Source: Firmicutes bacterium UBA3553
Lineage (GTDB): Bacteria > Bacillota > Clostridia > Tissierellales > Sedimentibacteraceae
Assembly (NCBI GenBank): GCA_002381185.1
Contig: DFOA01000009.1
Span: 11,665 to 17,708 of the forward strand
Direction of reading: 5' to 3'
Length of the DNA: 6,044 bases
The position numbers and the translations under genes were made by a program. The notes under the pieces are model-generated. The model did no database searches and was not told the DNA's origin. It saw nothing but the letters and a program-made list of their open reading frames with translations. Positions 1 to 5,468 of the stretch are shown one piece after another (within the stretch, counting starts at the first letter, position 1; each line of letters opens with the position of its first letter).

Positions 1-35
1 GTATAGCAAGTATTTTAAAATAGGAGGATTAAAAA

Positions 36-389
36 ATGGCTAAAGATGTAAGACAAATATTGCAGGATTTTACAGGAGGTTTAGAGGAGCTGGCAAGTAC
101 CAATGGAGCTCAGGTTGATGCATTTATGAATTTATTAGGAGCAGCTTATGAGCCTGATGCTTTGGATTTAAAAACGAAAGAGTTAATAAGCATAGGTGTT
201 GCTGTTTATAACCGCTGTGAATATTGTATTGTTTTTCATACTTACAATGCTCTGCAGGCTGGAGCCACAAGAAAAGAAATCATAGAGGCGGCAATGGTGG
301 CTGTAGCCTTTGGAGGGGGGCCTTCCATAGCTTATAGTGTTACATTATTAAAAGATTCAATCGATGAGTTCGAAAAGGATTTCAAATAA
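36..389 (+). CDS. AhpD-like / carboxymuconolactone decarboxylase-family protein
   Basis: This is a 117-residue single-domain protein of the CMD/AhpD fold. Residues 49-68 give E49-x11-C61-x2-C64-x3-H68, the same spacing as the catalytic Glu118, Cys130, Cys133 and His137 of Mycobacterium tuberculosis AhpD. The following AGATRKEIIEA is typical of the family. The AhpD histidine between the two cysteines is a tyrosine here (CEYC). By family knowledge a CxxC member is a thiol-disulfide protein that can accept electrons from a lipoyl group and reduce a peroxiredoxin, rather than a true decarboxylase. The AGGAGG at 22-27 sits 8 bases before the ATG and fixes the start. The next gene, a lipoyl-domain dihydrolipoyl dehydrogenase, starts 44 bases after the stop with no terminator between, so the two are probably co-transcribed. 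No ahpC or other peroxiredoxin gene is in the window. The fold call is secure; the physiological role is inferred. Confidence 0.88.
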   Translation: MAKDVRQILQDFTGGLEELASTNGAQVDAFMNLLGAAYEPDALDLKTKELISIGVAVYNRCEYCIVFHTYNALQAGATRKEIIEAAMVAVAFGGGPSIAYSVTLLKDSIDEFEKDFK

Positions 390-420
390 TTGTCTTCTCT
401 TTATATAATTTTAAGTTTAT

Positions 421-426
421 GGGAGG
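421..426 (+). promoter_or_regulatory. Ribosome binding site deciding the lpd start at GTG 434
   Basis: GGGAGG lies 7 bases before the in-frame GTG at 434, which is ideal spacing. It lies inside the codons that follow the alternative ATG at 419, which has only AT-rich sequence in front of it. The site therefore supports the GTG start and a protein five residues shorter than the longest ORF. Confidence 0.8.
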
Positions 427-433
427 AATAAAA

Positions 434-2134
434 GTGATATTCGATGTAAAACTTGAAAAATTATCAGGTCATGATAGAGCAGGAGTGATCGGCAGCATAC
501 ACAAGGCAGAAGGAGATATTGTAAAAGCAGGGGAAGAGCTTTTTGATATAGAGATTAAAAAAGGGAACATTACTGTTACATCAGATGTGGAAGGTAAAAT
601 TATAGAAATAAAAGTAGAACAAGGCGACAAGGTTTCAATAGGCGATGTTCTGTTTACAGTTGAAGGAGAAAAAGCCGGTAAAAAGCAAAGTTTCAACTAT
701 ATGTCTAATTTTTTAAAGCCACAACGAGAAACTATTGATGGAGATATTGTTATTATAGGCGGAGGTCCTGGAGGATATGTTGCTGCTATTGAAGGAGCCA
801 AGCAGGGAGCTAAGGTAATACTGATAGAAAAGGAAAGTCTGGGAGGAACCTGCCTCAACAGGGGATGTATACCGACAAAAGCTTTAGTGCGTTCATCAGA
901 GGTTTACGAGTTGGTTAAAAACTCTGAAGAGTATGGAATCTTTAATACTTCTCCGGACTATGATTTTTCCAAAATAATAGAAAGAAAGAATGAAGTTGTA
1001 AAAGAGCTGGTTGGAGGAATCGATTATCTGCTGTCCAAAAATAATATCACTGTATTTAGAGGTACCGGTGAAATATTGGATAAGGATGTGGTATTTGTAA
1101 AAGAGAAAAATAAAGAGGTTACAATTAATACAAAAAGCATAATAATTGCCACGGGTTCCAGCACATTTATTCCTCCCATAAAAGGTGTGGAGTCAAAAAA
1201 TGTATTGACAAGCACAGAAATGTTAAATTTAAATCGCCTTCCGGAAAAAATAATTATTGTAGGCGGAGGCGTAATCGGAATGGAGTTTGCATTCATTTGC
1301 AGGGCTTTAGATGCAGATGTGAGCGTGGTAGAGTTTGCGGACGATATTTTAATTGCGTTGGATGAAGATATAAGAAATGAAATCAGAGAAATAGCTTTAG
1401 AAAAAGGAATAAAGGTTTATAACGGTTCAAAGGTTGAAGAAATTATAGACACTGAAGAAGGTAAAGCTATTGTAGTATTTGATAAAGAAGGAGCAAAAGG
1501 ATATATAACAGGCGATAAAATTCTTATGTCAGTCGGGAGAGTACCATCTTACGGTAATATAGACTTGGATAAACTGGGAATTGCTATTAACGATAAAGGA
1601 AGGGGAATAGAGGTTAACAGTAAAATGCAAACAACAGCAGAAAATATTTATGCTGTAGGAGATGTAACAAATATAATTCAATTGGCTCATGTTGCTTCTC
1701 ATCAGGGGATGGTTGCTGTTGAAAATATCCTAGGCAATAATACGGAGGCAGAATATTCTGTTATACCGAGTGCAATTTTCACAAGCCCTGAAATTGCATC
1801 AGTGGGTATCACTGAAAAAACTGCAAAAGAACAAGGGATATCGGTTAATGTAGGTAAATTCCCATTTGGTGCTAACGGCAAAGCTCTTACTCAGGGAGAT
1901 AGAAGGGGTTTTGCAAAGATAATTACTGAAGAAAATACAGGTATAATATTAGGCGGATCTATCATTGGTCCTCATGCTACAGATCTTATACATGAAGTCG
2001 CAGTTGCAATAAAAAACAAATTAACCGTTGAAAATGTAATCAATACTGTTCATGCACATCCTACCACTGCTGAGGCCGTTCATGAAGCTCTTCTGGCAGC
2101 TACACCAAAAGGGGCAATACATTTGGCAGAATAA
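434..2134 (+). CDS. lpdA: Dihydrolipoyl dehydrogenase (E3) with N-terminal lipoyl domain
   Basis: This flavoprotein reoxidises dihydrolipoyl groups with NAD+. Numbering from the GTG at 434 gives 566 residues, about 90-100 more than a plain E3, because residues 1-78 form a lipoyl/biotinyl domain with candidate lipoyl lysine K43 in the hairpin EIKKGN. The FAD motif GGGPGG lies near 109-114 and the redox disulfide is C140/C145 (CLNRGC). The NAD motif GGGVIG is near 277-282, the second FAD motif YAVGDV near 406-411, and the catalytic dyad H542/E547 sits in HAHPTTAE. All catalytic elements are intact. The ATG at 419 is in frame but lies upstream of the GGGAGG at 421-426, so it would have no ribosome binding site. 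GTG 434 is therefore preferred. Lipoyl-fused E3s are known from pyruvate and acetoin dehydrogenase systems of Gram-positive bacteria. Here the partner is an AhpD-like protein, and any E1/E2 genes would lie outside the window. Confidence 0.95.
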   Translation: MIFDVKLEKLSGHDRAGVIGSIHKAEGDIVKAGEELFDIEIKKGNITVTSDVEGKIIEIKVEQGDKVSIGDVLFTVEGEKAGKKQSFNYMSNFLKPQRETIDGDIVIIGGGPGGYVAAIEGAKQGAKVILIEKESLGGTCLNRGCIPTKALVRSSEVYELVKNSEEYGIFNTSPDYDFSKIIERKNEVVKELVGGIDYLLSKNNITVFRGTGEILDKDVVFVKEKNKEVTINTKSIIIATGSSTFIPPIKGVESKNVLTSTEMLNLNRLPEKIIIVGGGVIGMEFAFICRALDADVSVVEFADDILIALDEDIRNEIREIALEKGIKVYNGSKVEEIIDTEEGKAIVVFDKEGAKGYITGDKILMSVGRVPSYGNIDLDKLGIAINDKGRGIEVNSKMQTTAENIYAVGDVTNIIQLAHVASHQGMVAVENILGNNTEAEYSVIPSAIFTSPEIASVGITEKTAKEQGISVNVGKFPFGANGKALTQGDRRGFAKIITEENTGIILGGSIIGPHATDLIHEVAVAIKNKLTVENVINTVHAHPTTAEAVHEALLAATPKGAIHLAE

Positions 2135-2178
2135 TTAAATTCATGAGATTTATTTGAATTATATAAATACCATATATG

Positions 2179-2218
2179 AAAATATTAGAATGAGGGTTCC
2201 TTCTTCTAATATTTTTTT
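2179..2218 (+). terminator. Rho-independent terminator of the cmd-lpd unit
   Basis: A perfect 12-bp stem pairs 2179-2190 with 2204-2215. After one T-C mismatch, the pairing continues for four more pairs (2192-2195 with 2199-2202, one G-T wobble) to a three-base GTT loop. A run of seven T at 2212-2218 forms the end of the 3' arm and the tract. It lies 45 bases after the lpd stop and before the promoter of the next gene. Confidence 0.85.
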
Positions 2219-2266
2219 CGAAATATTCAGATTAAAAACTAACGCCTGTTTAAAAGAGGTTTTGTA

Positions 2267-2295
2267 TATACAATTGATTAAATCAAGTGTATAAT
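2267..2295 (+). promoter_or_regulatory. SigA-type promoter of the HAD phosphatase gene
   Basis: A perfect TATAAT at 2290-2295 has TATACA (four of six matches to TTGACA) at 2267-2272, with a 17-base spacer. Predicted transcription starts near 2302, only about ten bases before the ATG at 2312. The in-frame ATG at 2300 would then lie at or before the RNA end, which argues against using it. Confidence 0.65.
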
Positions 2296-2302
2296 TAATA
2301 TG

Positions 2303-2308
2303 GGTGAT
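2303..2308 (+). promoter_or_regulatory. GGTGAT ribosome binding site for the start at 2312
   Basis: GGTGAT matches the downstream half of the ideal AAGGAGGTGAT site and lies 3 bases before ATG 2312. This close spacing is what is expected when the 3' half of the site is used. It supports the start at 2312 over the ATG at 2300. Confidence 0.6.
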
Positions 2309-2311
2309 ATT

Positions 2312-3148
2312 ATGAACTATAAAATGATAGTCTTGGATCTAGATGGAACATTGCTTGATGATGAAAAACAAATAAGTGAAAAAAATATTAAAATATTAAA
2401 TGAACTTCATAAAAGAGATATACAAATTGTAATTGCGACCGGAAGAAATTATTATATGGCTAAGATGCTTACAGAAAAAATAAAGACATTAAAGCCGGTC
2501 ATATTAGCAAACAACGGTGCAATTATAAGGTATTCGCACAATGATGAGCTTGTTGAATATAACTATTTGAACCCTCTGGAATTTGAAAAAATATATAATG
2601 AGGGACTTAAATATAACTTGAATCCTGTACTCCATGTTGACGAATATACAAACGGGTATGATTTAATTTATGAGAGAGAAGACTATGAAGAAGTATATTC
2701 AGGATATATAAAGAAAGGTTATAACAGAGCAAGGATAACGAAGTTTGATCCTAAGAATATAAACAACATTTTATCGGTATGCTACTTTGATGAATATAAT
2801 AAACTTCGCAGCTTTGCCAATGAAATGGAAAAGCAGAAAGAAGGAAGATTCAACACTATATGCAATAGAAATATCAGCAAAAGATCCCTGCTCGAATTTC
2901 TGCATCCTGAAGGATGTAAATGGAGCGCATTGAAAAAATACTCATCACGCATAAATATACTACCTGATGAGATAATTTCCATCGGTGACGACAATAATGA
3001 TATTGAGATGTTAAGAAACTCGGGGCTTAGCATTGCAATGAAAAACGGAACAGAAGAATCTATAAAAGCGGCAAAAAAAATATCAGATTATGATAATAAC
3101 AATTCAGGTGTATACCACACACTGCATGAAATATTTAAGATTGTCTGA
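2312..3148 (+). CDS. Cof-type HAD-IIB family phosphatase
   Basis: This cytoplasmic, Mg2+-dependent HAD hydrolase has 278 residues from ATG 2312, close to the usual 260-290 of Cof/YidA-like sugar-phosphate or nucleotide phosphatases. Motif I is DLDGT, with nucleophile D9 and acid/base D11. Motif II is T43 in IATGR, followed by the N-N-G-A segment typical of the family near 67-70. The motif III lysine is K203 in GCKWSALK, and motif IV is GDDNND with D226 and D230. The C2B cap lies between motifs II and III, roughly residues 80-195. All four motifs are intact. The substrate cannot be read from sequence, because the family is promiscuous. The gene has its own promoter and lies downstream of a terminator, so it is independent of lpd. 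No terminator is visible before the next gene, so readthrough into the DUF378 gene is possible. Confidence 0.93.
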   Translation: MNYKMIVLDLDGTLLDDEKQISEKNIKILNELHKRDIQIVIATGRNYYMAKMLTEKIKTLKPVILANNGAIIRYSHNDELVEYNYLNPLEFEKIYNEGLKYNLNPVLHVDEYTNGYDLIYEREDYEEVYSGYIKKGYNRARITKFDPKNINNILSVCYFDEYNKLRSFANEMEKQKEGRFNTICNRNISKRSLLEFLHPEGCKWSALKKYSSRINILPDEIISIGDDNNDIEMLRNSGLSIAMKNGTEESIKAAKKISDYDNNNSGVYHTLHEIFKIV

Positions 3149-3188
3149 AAATATTTAAGCTTTGTACATATTTGTGCCTCACCTAAAA

Positions 3189-3194
3189 TATAAT
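3189..3194 (+). promoter_or_regulatory. Possible -10 element before the DUF378 gene
   Basis: A perfect TATAAT lies 32 bases before the start codon. No good -35 is correctly spaced: TTGTAC at 3162-3167 is 21 bases away, and TACATA at 3165-3170 matches only three positions. The surroundings are AT-rich, so chance occurrence is possible. Confidence 0.35.
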
Positions 3195-3225
3195 GTAATA
3201 ATATTAGATTGTTGGGGGAGGAAAT

Positions 3226-3417
3226 ATGAAGATAATAACTGCCATAGCTTCAATTCTTATTATCATAGGAGCTTTGAACTGGGGTTTGTACGGATTAGCA
3301 AAAATTGATATAGTAGATAATTTTTTTGGAGGCTGGAAAAACAAAATTGGAAGGATTATTTACATATTAATAGGTATTGCCGGTCTTTACTCACTGCTAT
3401 ATGTAATATTTGCTTAA
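3226..3417 (+). CDS. DUF378-family two-helix membrane protein
   Basis: This is a 63-residue protein made almost entirely of two membrane segments, about residues 3-24 and 41-62, joined by a short polar loop (DIVDNFFGGWKNK). The first segment contains GALNWGLYGL and the second YILIGIAGLY, the two signatures of the DUF378 family of small bacterial membrane proteins. The length is normal for the family, whose function is unknown. A strong GGAGG at 3217-3221, within a run of five G, lies 4 bases before the ATG. The stop codon overlaps the 5' arm of a long hairpin terminator, leaving no 3' untranslated spacer. It follows the HAD gene by 77 bases on the same strand and is convergent with the small minus-strand gene at 3471-3686. 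Confidence 0.88.
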   Translation: MKIITAIASILIIIGALNWGLYGLAKIDIVDNFFGGWKNKIGRIIYILIGIAGLYSLLYVIFA

Positions 3418-3459
3418 GAGGACTAAGGGGACGGTTATCCGTCCCTTTAGCCCTCTTTT
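3416..3459 (+). terminator. Long hairpin terminator overlapping the DUF378 stop codon
   Basis: The arms 3416-3434 and 3439-3457 form a 19-bp stem with one A-C mismatch and one G-T wobble, closed by a TTAT loop and followed by four T at 3456-3459. The core GGGACGG/CCGTCCC is unusually GC-rich for this window. The U-tract is on the plus strand only, so it should end DUF378 transcripts and work less well for the convergent gene. The 10 bases at 3425-3434 recur at 6033-6042, so it could also be a copy of a dispersed palindrome. Confidence 0.8.
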
Positions 3460-3470
3460 AGTGCTGAAGG

Positions 3471-3686
3471 TTATCTAAATGATATAGCTTTGGTTACCTT
3501 CTTCACCATGTCTTTGTTTTGAATGTTTTGGCCGACCAATTCAGCCGATCCAATGGCTATGTGTGCCAAGCCAAATCCTATTATTCCGTTTCTATAGGAT
3601 TCTGGAATGTTATTTTTTAATGCGAAACCTGTTGCCGTTACCACTGTCCCAAGTACTGCCGGGAGAACACCTTCTCTAATATGCAT
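3471..3686 (-). CDS. Small hydrophobic protein of unknown function
   Basis: I do not recognise a named family for this 71-residue protein. A strong AGGAGG (complement of 3693-3698), 6 bases before the ATG, shows that it is a real gene. It has two hydrophobic segments, about residues 7-23 and 34-52, with a polar turn (KNNIPESYRN) between them and a basic C-terminal tail (MVKKVTKAISFR). They are Gly/Ala-rich and could be membrane helices or peripheral. The first nine residues, MHIREGVLP, resemble the mature N terminus of CbiM cobalt-transport proteins (MHIxEGxLP), where the second residue, histidine, binds metal. Nothing else in it looks like CbiM, and no cbiNQO genes are present. It converges on the DUF378 gene and is divergent from the radical SAM gene. 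I see no confident promoter for it in the AT-rich spacer. It is real as a gene; the role is unknown. Confidence 0.75.
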   Translation of the reverse strand: MHIREGVLPAVLGTVVTATGFALKNNIPESYRNGIIGFGLAHIAIGSAELVGQNIQNKDMVKKVTKAISFR

Positions 3687-3782
3687 ATTATACCTCCTGA
3701 ATTAAATTTGTTAACTTATTATTTGCAAAAATTAAAAAATAATTTGATTTATTTATTGGTAAATAAGAGAAAATATTTTTAA

Positions 3783-3820
3783 TTGATTATATCTTGAAAG
3801 TTAATTATAATTGATATAAT
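3783..3820 (+). promoter_or_regulatory. Overlapping promoters of the radical SAM gene
   Basis: TTGATT at 3783-3788 and TATAAT at 3806-3811 are separated by 17 bases, a good SigA-type promoter. A second pair, TTGAAA at 3794-3799 and TATAAT at 3815-3820, overlaps it with a short 15-base spacer. Either would start RNA 30-40 bases before the ATG at 3857. The rest of the spacer 3687-3782 is AT-rich and shows nothing else. Confidence 0.6.
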
Positions 3821-3856
3821 ATAAATAAATTAAAAACTACTAAAGATAGGAACAGC

Positions 3857-4786
3857 ATGAAATTATATAATGAGTATTCAAATTTTTTAAAAGAAAAATA
3901 CGGAGAAAAGGTATACAAACTTCCCGTAAATATTCCCTGCACATGTCCTAACAGGGATGGAACTGTCGGCTTCGGCGGATGCACATTTTGTTCAGAAGTC
4001 GGCACCGGATTTGAAATGCTTGAAAATACCATAAGTGTCAAAGATCAAATTGAAACCAACATGGACTATATATCTAAAAAGTACAAAGCCAGAAAGTTTA
4101 TAGCATACTTTCAAAACTATACCAATACATATTTGAAATTTGAGAAATTCAAACAATATATCGAAGAAGCAATCATTGACAAAATAGTTGAAATATCAAT
4201 TTCAACAAGACCGGACTGCATTGGAGATGAATATCTGGAGTTTTTAAATTATATAAAAAATAAACATAATATAAATATTTCAATTGAACTTGGGCTTCAA
4301 ACCGTTAACTATCACACTCTTATTTCCATAAACAGAGGACATACTCTTGCTGAATTCATAGATGCCGTATTAAGGATTAAAAAATACGGTTTTGAAATAT
4401 GTACTCATGTTATTTTAAATTTACCGGGAGATAATATTACAGACACGATAGAGACCGCAAAGATATTATCGGTGCTAAAAGTAGACCAGGTAAAAATTCA
4501 TTCTTTATATATAATGGAAAATACAAAAATGGGAATATTATATAAAAAAGAGGAAATAACTGTAATAACAGAAAATGAATATGTTGAGAGAGTAATTACC
4601 TTTCTTGAATATTTAGATAAAGATATTGCGGTGCAAAGGCTTGTGGGGAGGGCTCCTAAACTCGGCTCTTTGTTTGTGAACTGGGGTATGAGCTGGTGGA
4701 AGATTAAGGATGATATCTTGGAAAAAATGGAGAGAGAAGAAAGGTATCAAGGTGCAAAGGCATTACAGAATTTTACCATAAACTAG
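3857..4786 (+). CDS. TIGR01212-type radical SAM protein (YtqA/YhcC family)
   Basis: This 309-residue iron-sulfur enzyme has the usual length for the family. The N terminus has YGEKVYKLPVNIP followed by C30-PNRDG-x6-C42-x2-C45. This extended C-x11-C-x2-C cluster is characteristic of TIGR01212 and differs from the standard CxxxCxxC. C28 is an extra nearby cysteine. The barrel strands ISISTRPDC (113-121), ELGLQT (144-149) and HVILNLPGD (184-192) are typical of the Elp3-like radical SAM group. The C-terminal VQRLVGRAPK near 259-268 is also family-typical. Bacillus subtilis YtqA has been linked to mnm5s2U34 tRNA wobble modification under the name MnmL. Whether this protein does the same is inferred, and the usual methyltransferase partner YtqB/MnmM is not next to it. 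The start is supported by AGGA at 3848-3851 and by the promoter just upstream. No clear terminator follows it. Confidence 0.92.
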   Translation: MKLYNEYSNFLKEKYGEKVYKLPVNIPCTCPNRDGTVGFGGCTFCSEVGTGFEMLENTISVKDQIETNMDYISKKYKARKFIAYFQNYTNTYLKFEKFKQYIEEAIIDKIVEISISTRPDCIGDEYLEFLNYIKNKHNINISIELGLQTVNYHTLISINRGHTLAEFIDAVLRIKKYGFEICTHVILNLPGDNITDTIETAKILSVLKVDQVKIHSLYIMENTKMGILYKKEEITVITENEYVERVITFLEYLDKDIAVQRLVGRAPKLGSLFVNWGMSWWKIKDDILEKMEREERYQGAKALQNFTIN

Positions 4787-4831
4787 ATGATAGCATCAAT
4801 AATAAATGTTGCAAATTTTTAAAATAAGTAG

Positions 4832-4859
4832 TGTAAACATTTTCAATTTGTGGTACAAT
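4832..4859 (+). promoter_or_regulatory. Extended -10 promoter of the P-loop protein gene
   Basis: TACAAT at 4854-4859 is preceded by TGG, giving an extended -10 (TGn). A weak -35, TGTAAA at 4832-4837, lies 16 bases upstream. Transcription would start near 4866, leaving a leader of about 42 bases. This places the in-frame ATG at 4806 outside the RNA. Confidence 0.6.
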
Positions 4860-4907
4860 ATATATGTAATTAACTTTTATAAAATAAAACATAGGAGTGT
4901 GATTATT

Positions 4908-5336
4908 ATGGTTCAATTAGTTTGTGGACACAATGGCACTGGCAAAACAAGAAGAATGATTGACATGGCAAACAGATCAATTGAAAGTATACAGGGAAAG
5001 ATGGTTTTCCTAGAAGCGAACAACAGACACATATTCGATTTAGATTATCGTATCAGATATATTAACACGAAGGAATTTGGACTGACAAATGCAGATCAGT
5101 TCCAAGGTTTTGTATGCGGTTTAATCGCAACAGATTATGATGTGGAAGTGGTGTACATAGATGGATTATACAAAATAGCCCAGGCCGGTATGGATAAGCT
5201 TGACTCCGTAGTTGAAAGATTAGATTATTTATCACGAAAATTTAATGTTAATTTTGTAATGAGTGTAAATCATGATGTAGAAGATATTCCGGAAGGATTA
5301 AGAGATAGAATAATTGAAGAGGCAGTAATGCTTTGA
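4908..5336 (+). CDS. Minimal P-loop NTPase of unknown function
   Basis: This 142-residue protein starts directly with a nucleotide-binding site. Walker A is GHNGTGKT at residues 7-14, right after the first beta strand. A Walker B-like strand VEVVYID ends in D85, and another strand, VNFVMSVNHD (114-123), follows with a possible sensor Asn or His. R132 and R134 lie in the C-terminal helix. The whole protein is only a P-loop core with no added domain, so it is shorter than RecA, KaiC or PilT relatives, and it lacks obvious substrate-binding regions. Automated names such as PilT would not be justified by the sequence. The start at 4908 is preferred over the in-frame ATG at 4806 because AGGAG at 4893-4897 followed by GTGAT at 4899-4903 precedes it, and the promoter lies between the two candidates. 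It has its own promoter and terminator, so it is a single-gene transcription unit. Confidence 0.85.
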   Translation: MVQLVCGHNGTGKTRRMIDMANRSIESIQGKMVFLEANNRHIFDLDYRIRYINTKEFGLTNADQFQGFVCGLIATDYDVEVVYIDGLYKIAQAGMDKLDSVVERLDYLSRKFNVNFVMSVNHDVEDIPEGLRDRIIEEAVML

Positions 5337-5343
5337 TAAATAT

Positions 5344-5373
5344 GCCACCGATTTGTCGGTGGCTTAATTATTT
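5344..5373 (+). terminator. Rho-independent terminator of the P-loop protein gene
   Basis: GCCACCGA at 5344-5351 pairs perfectly with TCGGTGGC at 5356-5363 around a TTTG loop. The T-rich tail TTAATTATTT follows, interrupted by A. It begins 8 bases after the stop codon. Confidence 0.85.
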
Positions 5374-5402
5374 CCATTTTTTTACTCTTAATCTTATCGC
5401 TC

Positions 5403-5431
5403 TTGCTAAAATGCATATTTTCTGTTAAAAT
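5403..5431 (+). promoter_or_regulatory. Promoter of the 184-residue hypothetical protein gene
   Basis: TTGCTA at 5403-5408 and TAAAAT at 5426-5431 are separated by exactly 17 bases, and TGT precedes the -10, making it an extended element. The start of RNA would be near 5438. The TTG at 5403, which could be read as an upstream start codon, is therefore better explained as part of the -35. Confidence 0.65.
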
Positions 5432-5458
5432 TAATGTACGTTTCAGTATGACAATTAG

Positions 5459-5468
5459 AAAGAGTGAT
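5459..5468 (+). promoter_or_regulatory. Ribosome binding site deciding the start at 5472
   Basis: AAAGAGTGAT matches the ideal AAAGGAGGTGAT with a gap and lies 3 bases before ATG 5472. The in-frame ATG at 5448 and TTG at 5403 have no comparable site in front of them. Confidence 0.6.

Noticed and set aside
314..320. Run of six G in the AhpD-like gene as a possible slippage or frameshift site
   Set aside because: The frame is intact on both sides and the codons encode the glycines of GGGP; nothing suggests programmed slippage.
469..696. Minus-strand open frame of 75 codons inside lpd
   Set aside because: It lies wholly within the lipoyl-domain coding sequence, has low-complexity Ser/Pro/Ile composition and no family match; it is a shadow of the real gene.
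1024..1296. Minus-strand open frame of 90 codons inside lpd
   Set aside because: It is antisense to intact catalytic-domain coding sequence and has no protein-like motif.
2782..3033. Minus-strand open frame of 83 codons inside the HAD gene
   Set aside because: It is antisense to HAD motifs III and IV, and its translation resembles no protein.
3128..3159. Direct repeat of AATATTTAAG around the HAD stop codon
   Set aside because: The copies are short and AT-only apart from the last base; in a genome this AT-rich it is likely chance.
3805..4041. Minus-strand open frame of 78 codons across the radical SAM start
   Set aside because: It overlaps the cluster-binding cysteines of a clear gene and covers that gene's promoter; its translation resembles no known family.
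4787..4830. Possible terminator after the radical SAM gene (GATG-ATAG-CATC)
   Set aside because: The stem is only four pairs and is not followed by a T-tract.
4806..4907. N-terminal extension of the P-loop protein by 34 residues
   Set aside because: The extension runs through the extended -10 promoter, has no ribosome binding site at 4806, and would bury the Walker A strand that normally lies at the N terminus.
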